DNA of 41,965 nt, from assembly GCA_964568425.1 (NCBI GenBank), contig CAZMPO010000016.1:1-41965 (forward strand), written 5' to 3'. A model generated the notes under the pieces. The model saw nothing but the letters and a program-made list of their open reading frames with translations, was not told the DNA's origin and did no database searches. A program made the position numbers and the translations under genes. Shown here piece after piece: positions 15,365 through 23,730 of the stretch; positions within the stretch are counted from its first letter, which is position 1, and every line of letters begins with the position of its first letter. The DNA is from CAKSQF01 sp964568425. Lineage in GTDB: Bacteria; Bacillota; Clostridia; Oscillospirales; CAG-272.

Positions 15365-15393
15365 TTGACAAATCCCACAATTTATTGTAAAAT
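15365..15393 (+). promoter_or_regulatory. Promoter of the GH43-like lipoprotein gene
   Basis: TTGACA (15365-15370), a 17-bp spacer and TAAAAT (15388-15393), followed by SD GAAAGGA and ATG at 15427. Confidence 0.88.
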
Positions 15394-15426
15394 GTATATG
15401 ACAACCAACTTGAAAGGAAATATCAT

Positions 15427-17412
15427 ATGAAAAAAATATCGATAGCGGTCTTCCTTCTGCTTTTCACGCTCGTTTTCACCGCCTGCCAAAAAGGCAGCGA
15501 TAACAAGCCACAGACGTCACCAAAGGAAGCACCGACCACGATCGAATTTGCGAAAAAGGACACTGCGCCCGATTTCAAGATCGTCTATGGGGCAGATCTT
15601 GATCTGGCAGACACAAAGATCATAAAATCGTTTGCCAACATGATAAAAGAAAATCTTGGCGTCGAGCTGACAGTCGTTGATGATACCGCGGCAGAGAGCA
15701 CTAAGGAGATCGTGATCAATTCGAGCGCTCGCTCCGAGTCCGCAAAGCTGACCGATACGATCGTCGACGGCGAATACGCGATCAAAGCATTGGCTGATGC
15801 TGACAATCAAAGCATACTTGTGTCCGCTAAAGGAAACGCGGCACTGTCTGACGCACTTCTTTATTTGGTCAGCGCACACATTGACGAAGAAAAAGGAGTT
15901 GCATCCATGGACGCATCGACAAATATAAAGCGAGATTCAAACAAGCTGTATGTCGCTAAAAGAGGCGAAAAACCGTTTTTTGTCATCAAATACGGTAAAG
16001 ACGGCGAAAAAGCCGCAAAGCTTCTCAAATCCAAGATAAATGAACAGCTTGGCGTTGATATAGAGCTGATTCTCGCACGCGGCTCGAAGATGAAAACATA
16101 TCCGTTTGAGATAGATCTCTCCACGGACAGCGATTTTTACAGTGGGATCGAGGTCTTTGGTGCTGGCACAAATGAGTATGCGATATCTGTTTCATCCGAT
16201 TCGTCTTCCGTGTCGCTCCATATTTACTCGTCCGATACAGAAGGAGGATACATGGCGATTCTCAGACTTCTGTCAGACTATTTGAACACAGATAACGGCG
16301 AGTTTTTCGTACCCAAGAATTTAGACATCAAAAAATACGCGGATGCCGCTGATTACGCACTCTATGAGGACTATATTCGAAACGGCAACGATGGCGAGAT
16401 CATCGATAAGGATCTGCTCGTGGGTATGGTAATAAGACGCGAGGGTGCACACGCTACTATCCGCGACCCGAATGTGCTTTATGAAAACGGAAAATTCTAC
16501 ATGTACTATTCAGGCGGCGGAGTATGGTACTGCTCGGAATCGTCCAGCCTGTACGGTCCTTGGAAATCTCCGAAGACCATCGCCGTTCTCTCGGATTTTG
16601 TTGACAAATACGGAATTAACGCTCGCAAATACGATTACAACTGGGCACCCGAGATTCACAAGTATAAAGATGATTATTACCTCTTTACAACCTATTGGTG
16701 CTGTGAAGAAGATCACAACTCGCCTATAGAACCAACATGGAGCCCATATATCGGTCACCGTGCGGTTGTTATTTTGAAGGCGGATAATCCATTTGGTCCG
16801 TTTGTCCCGATATCGAAGGACGCAGACGGCAATCTCGGACATTCGACCCCCGGATGCTGGGACACGATCGACGCGACCCTTTATGTTGATGATGAAGGTC
16901 AGCCTTGGACTGTTTTTTCGCATGAATGGACATCAAGCCCCGATGCCGTCGGTAGTTTTTACGCGGCAAAGCTCTCGGACGATCTGTCAAGCTTTATCGG
17001 CGAACCGACTCAGATTTTCACCGCAAATGCAAAGATCGGAACTAAAAGCACAAACGGCGTTCCGGATGCTGCTTATATTTATAAGACTAAGGACGGACAA
17101 CTCATATGCCTTTGGTCATCCTTTTATGACGGTGGATATGTCGTTATTCAAGCGGTCAGCAAATCGGGCAATATACTCGGTCCTTGGACACAGGAACGCG
17201 AACTTCTCTATGACAGCACGCAGTATAAAGGACTCGCAGGCGGTCACCCGAGCATAGTTACCGATGAAAAAGGTCAGATGTATCTCGTCCTGCATTCCCC
17301 GAACGGAACATCCGATGATCGCCCCGGTGTTCACGAGTGCCCGACATTCGTGCCGATCATCGAGAAAAACAACAGACTCATCTGGGGTCTTAATGCAAAA
17401 TCAAAAGAATAA
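15427..17412 (+). CDS. GH43-like glycoside hydrolase lipoprotein with duplicated N-terminal domain
   Basis: A 661-residue surface lipoprotein (lipobox FTAC, C20). Residues about 45-145 and 180-300 look like two copies of an alpha/beta domain of the type that precedes catalytic domains in GH67/GH20-like proteins (strand starts DFKIVYG and FFVIKYG, ends ALLYLVSAHI and AILRLLSDYL). From about 335 to 655 is a five-bladed propeller of the GH43 clan: RDPNVLYENGKFYMYYSG supplies the likely general base Asp. WAPEIHKYKDDYYLFTTY, DATLYVDDEGQPWTVFSHEW and GGHPSIVTDEKGQMYLV follow as later blades. The E of WAPEIH is a candidate acid. Such enzymes act on arabinose- or xylose-containing plant glycans, but the substrate is unknown. 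It is monocistronic, with its own promoter and terminator. Confidence 0.8.
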   Translation: MKKISIAVFLLLFTLVFTACQKGSDNKPQTSPKEAPTTIEFAKKDTAPDFKIVYGADLDLADTKIIKSFANMIKENLGVELTVVDDTAAESTKEIVINSSARSESAKLTDTIVDGEYAIKALADADNQSILVSAKGNAALSDALLYLVSAHIDEEKGVASMDASTNIKRDSNKLYVAKRGEKPFFVIKYGKDGEKAAKLLKSKINEQLGVDIELILARGSKMKTYPFEIDLSTDSDFYSGIEVFGAGTNEYAISVSSDSSSVSLHIYSSDTEGGYMAILRLLSDYLNTDNGEFFVPKNLDIKKYADAADYALYEDYIRNGNDGEIIDKDLLVGMVIRREGAHATIRDPNVLYENGKFYMYYSGGGVWYCSESSSLYGPWKSPKTIAVLSDFVDKYGINARKYDYNWAPEIHKYKDDYYLFTTYWCCEEDHNSPIEPTWSPYIGHRAVVILKADNPFGPFVPISKDADGNLGHSTPGCWDTIDATLYVDDEGQPWTVFSHEWTSSPDAVGSFYAAKLSDDLSSFIGEPTQIFTANAKIGTKSTNGVPDAAYIYKTKDGQLICLWSSFYDGGYVVIQAVSKSGNILGPWTQERELLYDSTQYKGLAGGHPSIVTDEKGQMYLVLHSPNGTSDDRPGVHECPTFVPIIEKNNRLIWGLNAKSKE

Positions 17413-17423
17413 TTATTAGTATT

Positions 17424-17462
17424 AAACGGATATTCGACACGCATGTTGGGTATCCGTTTTTT
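17424..17462 (+). terminator. Terminator after the GH43-like gene
   Basis: AAACGGATA (17424-17432) pairs with TATCCGTTT (17451-17459) and a run of T to 17462 follows. It separates this gene from sigG. Confidence 0.85.
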
Positions 17463-17574
17463 GCCTTATTTGGAAAAAACGACCGATAAAAGATGTGTTT
17501 ATAAAATCCGACAGCGGCAATAATAACTTCGTAAGGATTAAATAAAAAAGCCTAAACGAAGGGTCGGATTAATA

Positions 17575-18369
17575 TTGTATTACAGCAAGGTCGAAATATG
17601 CGGAATCAACACATCAAAGCTCCCGATGCTCTCGGACGAGGAGAAAAAGGTACTGCTTGATCTGACAAAGCAGAATGACGAAAGCGCAAGGTGCAGGCTG
17701 ATCGACGGCAATTTGAGGCTCGTTTTGTCGATTGTCAGCAGATTCACCGGCAGAGGCGAAAACTCGGATGACCTTTTTCAGGTCGGTTGTATCGGACTGA
17801 TAAAGGCGATCGATAATTTTGACACGAGCCTCGACGTCAAATTCTCAACCTACGCCGTGCCGATGATAATCGGCGAAATTAAGCGATATCTCCGTGACAA
17901 CAGTGCCCTGCGTGTCAGCAGATCGACAAGAGATCTCGCATACAAAGCATTGTCGGCGCGCGAGAGACTAATTAAATCGAGCGGTCGCGAGCCGACGATC
18001 GAACAGATAGCTGCGGAGATCTCAACCGAGGACGATGTCTACTTGCCCGCCGAGATCGTCTGCGCGATGGAGGCAGTGACCGCACCCGTGTCGCTTTACG
18101 ATCCTGTCTTCACCGATGGAAGCTCGGGCGAAAATCTGTCGGTCATGGATCAGATCAAGGACGAAAACGACAGCGATGACATTTGGATCGAGGGACTTGC
18201 CATCGCAGAGGCAATGAAAAAACTGCCCGCAAGAGAGCAGAAGATCATCAACATGCGATTTTTCAAAAACAAGACTCAAATGGAGGTCGCCTACGATATC
18301 GGCATATCTCAGGCGCAGGTTTCAAGGCTCGAAAAGGGCGCACTCGAACAAATTCGAAAAGATCTTTGA
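17575..18369 (+). CDS. sigG: RNA polymerase sporulation sigma factor SigG
   Basis: A 264-residue forespore sigma factor that drives late forespore genes after engulfment. The N-terminus KVEICGINTSKLPMLSDEE is the SigG hallmark. Region 2 is NLRLVLSIVSRF, GRGENSDDLFQVGCIGLIKA, FSTYAVPMIIGEIKRYLRD. Region 3 follows (SRSTRDLAYKALSARERL). Region 4 has KLPAREQKIINMRFF and the helix-turn-helix TQMEVAYDIGISQAQVSRLEK. The start is TTG at 17575, with AAGGGTCGG upstream and no in-frame ATG nearby, and the N-terminus fits the family. It is not next to sigE here, unlike in many Firmicutes. No sigma-A promoter is visible in the 110 nt upstream, consistent with control by SigF, but no clear SigF site could be fixed. 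Confidence 0.95.
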   Translation: MYYSKVEICGINTSKLPMLSDEEKKVLLDLTKQNDESARCRLIDGNLRLVLSIVSRFTGRGENSDDLFQVGCIGLIKAIDNFDTSLDVKFSTYAVPMIIGEIKRYLRDNSALRVSRSTRDLAYKALSARERLIKSSGREPTIEQIAAEISTEDDVYLPAEIVCAMEAVTAPVSLYDPVFTDGSSGENLSVMDQIKDENDSDDIWIEGLAIAEAMKKLPAREQKIINMRFFKNKTQMEVAYDIGISQAQVSRLEKGALEQIRKDL

Positions 18370-18384
18370 AAATTAGCGAAAACC

Positions 18385-18439
18385 CCTTGACATATCGGCA
18401 ATTTTAAGCTAAAATATATACAGTACCGATATGTCAAGG
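18385..18439 (+). promoter_or_regulatory. Promoter embedded in a perfect 14-bp inverted repeat
   Basis: TTGACA (18387-18392), 17-bp spacer, TAAAAT (18410-18415). The left arm 18385-18398 (CCTTGACATATCGG) contains the -35, and its exact reverse complement at 18426-18439 runs into the Shine-Dalgarno AAGGAG. The right arm is in the mRNA from this promoter (start about 18422) and the left arm is not. In a read-through transcript from sigG both arms are present and would hide the ribosome-binding site. Confidence 0.85.
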
Positions 18440-18448
18440 AGAATTTCA

Positions 18449-19996
18449 ATGGCAAACAACAATATTTTCAATGAAGTAAAGAAAAATTTCGGATTTGGCT
18501 GTATGCGCCTTCCGATGAAGGACAGAGATGTTGACTTTGAACAGTTTTCGAAAATGATCGATATGTTCATTTCGGACGGGTTCAACTATTTCGACACCGC
18601 GCACGGCTATATTGGCGGAAAGAGCGAGATCGCGATCAAAAAATGTCTCACCGACAGATATCCGCGCGACGCGTATCTTCTGACCGATAAGCTTACATCC
18701 AACTATTTCGAGACCGAGGCGGATATACGCCCCTTTTTCGAAAGTCAGCTCAAGATCTGCGGCGTCGATTATTTCGATTTTTATCTGATGCACGCGCAAA
18801 ATGCCGATGTTTTCAAGCACTTCAAAGCATGTCGCGCCTATGAGACCGCATTTGAACTGAAATCAGAGGGCAAGATCCGCCACGTCGGACTTTCGTTCCA
18901 CGATCGCGCCGAAGTGCTCGATAGCATACTAACAGAATATCCGCAGATCGAAGCCGTACAGATCCAGCTCAATTACGCCGATTACGATGACCCTGCTGTT
19001 CAGGGGCGACTCTGCCTTGAGGTCTGCGAAAAGCATAATAAGCCCGTCATAGTCATGGAACCGGTAAAAGGCGGTAACCTCGTAAACCTTCCGCTTGAGG
19101 CAAAAAAAGTGTTCGATAAATTGGACGGCGGCAGTTACGCAAGCTACGCTGTCAGATTCGCGGCAGGCTTTGATTCTGTCTTTATGGTTCTCTCGGGTAT
19201 GAGCGATATTCCGCAGATGGCTGATAATCTCTCTTATATGAAGAACTTCAAGCCGCTTGACGATGGCGAGCGCGATGCTGTCTCGAAGGTTGTGAAGATA
19301 ATATCGAATAAGAACCTCATTCCCTGCACCGCCTGCAGATATTGCACTGACGGATGTCCTAAGAACATCTCCATCCCCGACCTCTTTGCCTGCATGAATG
19401 CAAAAGAGCTCTATAACGATTGGAATGCCGATATTTACTATTCGACCGTTTATACGGCAAACGGCGGCAAGGCGTCCGATTGTATCGGGTGCGGACGCTG
19501 TGAGCGGAGCTGTCCGCAGCATCTCCCGATAAGGGCACTTCTTGTAAAGACAGCCGAAAAATTCGAGTCGGGCGAGCGCGAATATACCGATCTTGAAAAA
19601 GCAAAAAAGTTGCTCGACGGTCACACGATCGTGCTGTGCAAGGGCGATCAGACGATCGTCAGCGATAAACGCGGCGTGTCACCGATGATCGATCTGATCA
19701 AAGACGACCGCGATGTCAGCGGATGGTCGGTCGCCGATGTCGTTGTCGGTAAAGCGGCGGCTATGCTCTTTGTGAAGTCCAAGATCGCCGCTGTCTATGC
19801 AAAAACGATCTCCAAAGACGCACTTGCATATCTCGAGTCGCATGGCATCCCATGCGCTTATTCCGACCTGACCGATCAGATCAATAATCGAGTTGGCGAC
19901 GGACGATGCCCGATGGAGACTGCCGTCCTGACGATCGACGATCCCGAGGCAGGATATCTTGCTATACTTGATAAAATTAAGGAATTAAGAGGTTAA
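18449..19996 (+). CDS. Aldo/keto reductase with 4Fe-4S domain fused to a DUF1893 domain
   Basis: This 515-residue fusion begins with an aldo/keto reductase barrel (1-290): GFGCMRLPM, FDTAHGYIGGKSE with the catalytic Asp/Tyr positions, DFYLMHAQN, LSFHDR. A ferredoxin-like domain (about 295-375) follows with CTACRYCTDGCP and CIGCGRCERSCPQ, enough for two 4Fe-4S clusters. A C-terminal DUF1893 domain (about 385-500) reads LEKAKKLLDGHTIVLCKGD, GWSVADVVVGKAAAML, HGIPCAYSD, a family whose TM1506 structure has a cytidine-deaminase-like fold. The reaction is unknown. ATG at 18449 is preferred over 18431 because AAGGAG lies 7 nt upstream. Own promoter and terminator. Confidence 0.88.
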   Translation: MANNNIFNEVKKNFGFGCMRLPMKDRDVDFEQFSKMIDMFISDGFNYFDTAHGYIGGKSEIAIKKCLTDRYPRDAYLLTDKLTSNYFETEADIRPFFESQLKICGVDYFDFYLMHAQNADVFKHFKACRAYETAFELKSEGKIRHVGLSFHDRAEVLDSILTEYPQIEAVQIQLNYADYDDPAVQGRLCLEVCEKHNKPVIVMEPVKGGNLVNLPLEAKKVFDKLDGGSYASYAVRFAAGFDSVFMVLSGMSDIPQMADNLSYMKNFKPLDDGERDAVSKVVKIISNKNLIPCTACRYCTDGCPKNISIPDLFACMNAKELYNDWNADIYYSTVYTANGGKASDCIGCGRCERSCPQHLPIRALLVKTAEKFESGEREYTDLEKAKKLLDGHTIVLCKGDQTIVSDKRGVSPMIDLIKDDRDVSGWSVADVVVGKAAAMLFVKSKIAAVYAKTISKDALAYLESHGIPCAYSDLTDQINNRVGDGRCPMETAVLTIDDPEAGYLAILDKIKELRG

Positions 19997-20007
19997 TACA
20001 TAGCTCT

Positions 20008-20044
20008 ATACGGCACTTTCAAACAGAGAGTGCCGTATTTTTTT
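20008..20044 (+). terminator. Terminator after the reductase gene
   Basis: ATACGGCACTTTC pairs with GAGAGTGCCGTAT (13 bp, one wobble) around AAACA, followed by seven T. Confidence 0.95.
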
Positions 20045-20084
20045 ACAAATCATTCAATTTTTGCGAAAAATTTCGAAATTATTC

Positions 20085-20112
20085 TTGACAAAGTCTGAAA
20101 TTGTTGTATAAT
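20085..20112 (+). promoter_or_regulatory. Promoter of the BspA-like gene
   Basis: TTGACA (20085-20090), a 16-bp spacer and TATAAT (20107-20112). Confidence 0.85.
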
Positions 20113-20161
20113 TCTGTTAGTTAGTTCCGCAAATACTATTTTAATGAAAGGAAACATTGTT

Positions 20162-23100
20162 ATGATCAAAAGACTAACAAACAGATCCACCCGCCTAATT
20201 GCACTTGCGTGCGCGGCGGCAATGACGATGTCGATCCCGATAATGGGCATCGGCGCGGTGGCAGAGGAGAACGATCGAACGATCACGATCGAGGGAGAGA
20301 GACTACAATCCCTCATAAACGGCGGCGAAAACGAGAATAAAAACCTCATCTCCCCCGCCATCGATCGAGTAAACTTCGTCAGTCCCAGAATCGAGGAGAA
20401 TGAAGAGACAGAAGAAACCACGATCGAGCAGGTCGATGAGCCGATACAAGAGCCGGTGGATAAACCGACGGAAGTGCCGATCGATGAGCCGGTAGATGAG
20501 CCCGTCGATGAGCCGATTGAGGAGATCACCATTACTCCTCCACTCTATAACGCAACCGCATCAAGCGGTACATGCGGTGCGAACCTCACATGGACACTCG
20601 ATGAAGAAGGTCTGCTGACGATTTCGGGTACAGGGGAGATAAATTATGGTGCTTTTGGAAATAATTACGGAGTTAAAAACATAGTAATCCAAGATGGTGT
20701 GATGAAAATTGGCAGTTATGCGTTCTCTGGTTGCACGAGCCTTACGAGCATCACCATTCCCGACAGCGTGACGAGCATTGGCAGTTATACGTTCAGTCTT
20801 TGCACGAGCCTTGCAAGCGTCACCATTCCCGACAGCGTGACATGGATTGCCAATCAAACATTCTATAGTTGCACAAACCTTGCAAGCATCACCATTCCCG
20901 ACAGCGTGACATGGATTGCCAATCAAACATTCTATAGTTGCACAAACCTTACAAGCATCACCATTCCTGACAGCGTGACGAGCATTGGCAATGGTGCGTT
21001 CTCTGGTTGCACGAGCCTTACGAGCATCACTATTCCCGATAGCGTAACGAGTATTCAAACGTGGGCGTTCTATGGTTGCACGAGCCTTGCGAGCATCACC
21101 ATCGGCAACAGCGTGACGAGCATTGGCTATAATGAAACATTCTATAATTGTACTAGCCTTACTAGCATATACATTTTCAATCCTGACACAAACATTTTTG
21201 ATTCATACTCCGCCATTCCATCATCCGCAACGATTTATGGATATGCCGGTTCAACCGCTGAATCATATGCAAAAAGGTATCATCGCACATTCGTTGCGTT
21301 GGATCCGGACAAGGTTGTTCTTTCAGGAGAGTGCGGAAGTGGTGTGACTTGGGAACTTCATACTATCATGGGCGAGCTTACCATCAGTGGTTCGGGTTCG
21401 ATGCCTGAGGTTTGTCCTTGGAGCGAGCATGCCGATCGTATCTTTACTATAAAGATCGATAGTGGAATCACGAGCATTTGCTCTTTTGAAGATTGTGTAA
21501 ATCTGATTAACATTCGCATAAACGGTGCTTCGACGATGATTCCGGACGATGCGGCGGCGATCGCTGATGGCGCGGTTATTTACGGCATGGCGGACTCGAC
21601 TGCGAAGGCTTATGCGGAGAAGTTCAATCGAAAGTTCATTGAGCTTCCGCACGATCATGTTTATGCGGAAACTTGGACATCGGACACCGAGAGTCACTGG
21701 CATGCTTGCACGATATGCGGAGACAAGAAGGACGTGGTCTCTCACACTCCGGGCGAGGCTGTGATAAGCAACAAGATCGAGCCGACTTGTACAGTGGCGG
21801 GCAGTTATGATGAGGTAATCTCCTGCACGATATGCGGCGGTCTGATCTCGAACAAGACGATCACGATCGACGCACCCGGGCATGATTTTGGCAACGAATA
21901 CAAATATGACATAAGCGGACACTATCACGAGTGTACGGTCTGCTCGGGCAAGAGTGCCACAGATGTGCACGAATTTGTTGATGACACGTGCATTTGCGGC
22001 TACTACGAGGCATCATCGGGCGTTATCGGCGGCGTTACATGGTCGTTCGATCGCGAGAGTGGCGTACTTGTGATAGGCGGCGATGGTGCGATCGCCGGCA
22101 TCGATCTTCCGTGGGGTGTTTTCGTCGACAGGATAGTCAAGGTCGAGCTTGGCGGCGGTATCACGAGCATTAATGCGGACATTTTCGAGGGTTGCGACAA
22201 TGTGATCTTTGTTATAATCAACATTAACATCGTGATCGGCGGCAGTCTGGGCAAAACGCCGACAATAATCGCGCCTGCTGGCTCACCCGTATACAGCTAC
22301 GCGAAGACGAGCGGAATAAACTTTATTCCTTCGAGCAGCACGGGATTCTGCGGTTCTGACGGCGACAATCTCTACTGGTCGATCGAAAACGGCAAACTGA
22401 CCATCAGCGGCAGCGGCAACATGGCAGATTTCTCGGGTGTATCCGCTCCGTGGGCAGATAGCATCGGGCAGATCAAGCATATCGAGCTTGGCGACGGTGT
22501 CACGAGCATCGGCGGCGGCGCATTCGCGGGTTGCAGGAATGTTATTATTATAATCATTATTGTTAATCTTATAATACTCGGCGATGCCAGCACGATCGGC
22601 AGTGGCGCGACGATCATCCTTCCCGAAGGTTCGGCGGCACGCGATTATGCCGACAAATACGCAGATAGAACATTTATCGACGGACTCGGCGGATATTGCG
22701 GTGCGGACGGTGGCAGAAATGTCATTTGGAACTTTGACGAGACCACCGGTAAACTGTCCTTCATCGGAGTCGGCGAGATCGACGGCACATCCATTCCGTG
22801 GGCAGACAAGATCGGGCAGATCAGAGAGATATACATCCCGAGAACGATCACCGGCTTCAATGCGGACATCTTCGCGGGTTGCACGAATGTTATAATCGTG
22901 ATCATGAACGTGAATATCATCATAATCGGAAACGCAAGCGGATTCGGCGATGGCGTCACGATCAGATCGTTCGGCGACTCAAACGGCAAGCGTTTCGCCG
23001 ACGACAATGCACTTCCCTTCGACGAGATCAAGTTCATCTACGGTGATGCAAACGGCGATCATGTGATCGACAGCAAGGATATTATCATGATCAAGAAGTA

Positions 23101-23269
23101 CATCGCAAACTACGACAATCAGACCGGAACGTCGACAGTAGAAGTTGACTCCGGCGCAGACGTAAACGGCGACGGCAAGATCGACAGCAAGGATGTCATT
23201 TTGCTCAAGAAGTACATCGCAAATCTTGATTCAAGCGACAATTCGACTATTATACTTGGCAAAGGCTGA
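20162..23269 (+). CDS. BspA-like leucine-rich repeat surface protein with C-terminal dockerin
   Basis: A 1035-residue exported protein. The signal peptide (about 1-33) is followed by an acidic, proline-rich linker with repeated DEPVDEP units (about 85-130). A BspA-type LRR array (about 140-345) has 23-residue units of the form ITIPDSVTSIG-x-x-AF-x-GCTSLTS. Then come a Cys/His-rich region (HWHACTICG, VISCTICGG, YHECTVCSG) and three modules that begin with a CG-x-W-F/W motif and end in GC-x-NV plus an I/V/N-rich strand. The C-terminus is a type I dockerin with two Ca-binding repeats, DANGDHVIDSKD and DVNGDGKIDSKD, each followed by KKYIAN. LRR proteins of this class often bind host or substrate surfaces. 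The dockerin implies attachment through a cohesin. ATG at 20162 (SD AAAGGA) is preferred over 20144. Confidence 0.88.
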   Translation: MIKRLTNRSTRLIALACAAAMTMSIPIMGIGAVAEENDRTITIEGERLQSLINGGENENKNLISPAIDRVNFVSPRIEENEETEETTIEQVDEPIQEPVDKPTEVPIDEPVDEPVDEPIEEITITPPLYNATASSGTCGANLTWTLDEEGLLTISGTGEINYGAFGNNYGVKNIVIQDGVMKIGSYAFSGCTSLTSITIPDSVTSIGSYTFSLCTSLASVTIPDSVTWIANQTFYSCTNLASITIPDSVTWIANQTFYSCTNLTSITIPDSVTSIGNGAFSGCTSLTSITIPDSVTSIQTWAFYGCTSLASITIGNSVTSIGYNETFYNCTSLTSIYIFNPDTNIFDSYSAIPSSATIYGYAGSTAESYAKRYHRTFVALDPDKVVLSGECGSGVTWELHTIMGELTISGSGSMPEVCPWSEHADRIFTIKIDSGITSICSFEDCVNLINIRINGASTMIPDDAAAIADGAVIYGMADSTAKAYAEKFNRKFIELPHDHVYAETWTSDTESHWHACTICGDKKDVVSHTPGEAVISNKIEPTCTVAGSYDEVISCTICGGLISNKTITIDAPGHDFGNEYKYDISGHYHECTVCSGKSATDVHEFVDDTCICGYYEASSGVIGGVTWSFDRESGVLVIGGDGAIAGIDLPWGVFVDRIVKVELGGGITSINADIFEGCDNVIFVIININIVIGGSLGKTPTIIAPAGSPVYSYAKTSGINFIPSSSTGFCGSDGDNLYWSIENGKLTISGSGNMADFSGVSAPWADSIGQIKHIELGDGVTSIGGGAFAGCRNVIIIIIIVNLIILGDASTIGSGATIILPEGSAARDYADKYADRTFIDGLGGYCGADGGRNVIWNFDETTGKLSFIGVGEIDGTSIPWADKIGQIREIYIPRTITGFNADIFAGCTNVIIVIMNVNIIIIGNASGFGDGVTIRSFGDSNGKRFADDNALPFDEIKFIYGDANGDHVIDSKDIIMIKKYIANYDNQTGTSTVEVDSGADVNGDGKIDSKDVILLKKYIANLDSSDNSTIILGKG
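20821..21027 (+). repeat. 69-bp tandem repeats encoding 23-aa LRR units
   Basis: Copies starting at 20821, 20890 and 20959 are in exact 69-bp register. The first two differ at a single base, indicating recent duplication within the LRR region. More divergent units continue on both sides (about 20680-21170). Confidence 0.9.
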
Positions 23270-23308
23270 GGGCAACCGTTAGTCTTATTGAGATAGTACA
23301 ATGCAAAG

Positions 23309-23341
23309 CAGCGGCACTCGAACAAAAATCGAGTGCCGCTG
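23309..23341 (+). terminator. Hairpin after the BspA-like gene
   Basis: CAGCGGCACTCGA pairs perfectly with TCGAGTGCCGCTG (13 bp) around ACAAAAA. The following TGATTTTATT is only moderately T-rich, so termination may be partial. Confidence 0.75.
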
Positions 23342-23730
23342 TGATTTTATTAGCAAGTGGCTGTTACAACAAATTTTACAGTTGTTCCGGGTCTTCGCCT
23401 GCCCGGTGTTCATAGAAAGAAGTGCCGCGCCGGAGACGCAGAGGATCACTTGCCACGGTCTTTTCTGCCTGATCCGGCAGTGCACATCCGGGCGGTCAGA
23501 TCACGGATAAACGACGAGCGCGATCCGTCCGGTCGACGAACGCCGCGTTCATCGTCACATGTTTCGAACGGATGTGCAAAGCCGCCTCAATCGAGCAAAG
23601 GCGCACGCGGACATTATGTCGCGGGCGGACATCGATCGGAACCGGGCACGTCCGATGTCGTTACAATGACAAAACGCGAAGATCTGTTTTGAGCTACGAG
23701 TCTTTCCATGTTTCTTACTCCATTCGTCAT
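23342..23730. other. Intergenic stretch without a convincing gene; nested inverted repeats
   Basis: About 390 bp, more GC-rich in the middle than its flanks. A + frame (23357-23692, 111 aa) is open, but its composition is arginine/proline-rich without a recognisable family and without a clear Shine-Dalgarno sequence. Inverted repeats are visible: GCACATCCG (23482-23490) with CGGATGTGC (23569-23577), enclosing ACGGAT (23503-23508) with ATCCGT (23523-23528). GCAAGTG (from 23353) also pairs with CACTTGC about 100 nt on. It may be a structured RNA or gene debris. Confidence 0.4.
23614..23709 (-). CDS. Possible 31-aa small ORF
   Basis: ATG at 23709 has GGAG 9 nt upstream and opens 31 codons (MERLVAQNRSSRF...) to TAA, downstream of the membrane-protein gene on the same strand. 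No family is recognised and no membrane segment is present. The only support is the ribosome-binding site and context. Confidence 0.15.
   Translation of the reverse strand: MERLVAQNRSSRFVIVTTSDVPGSDRCPPAT

Noticed and set aside
23357..23692. 111-aa + strand frame as a gene
   Set aside because: No Shine-Dalgarno, no recognisable domain, Arg/Pro-rich composition typical of a chance frame in GC-rich DNA.
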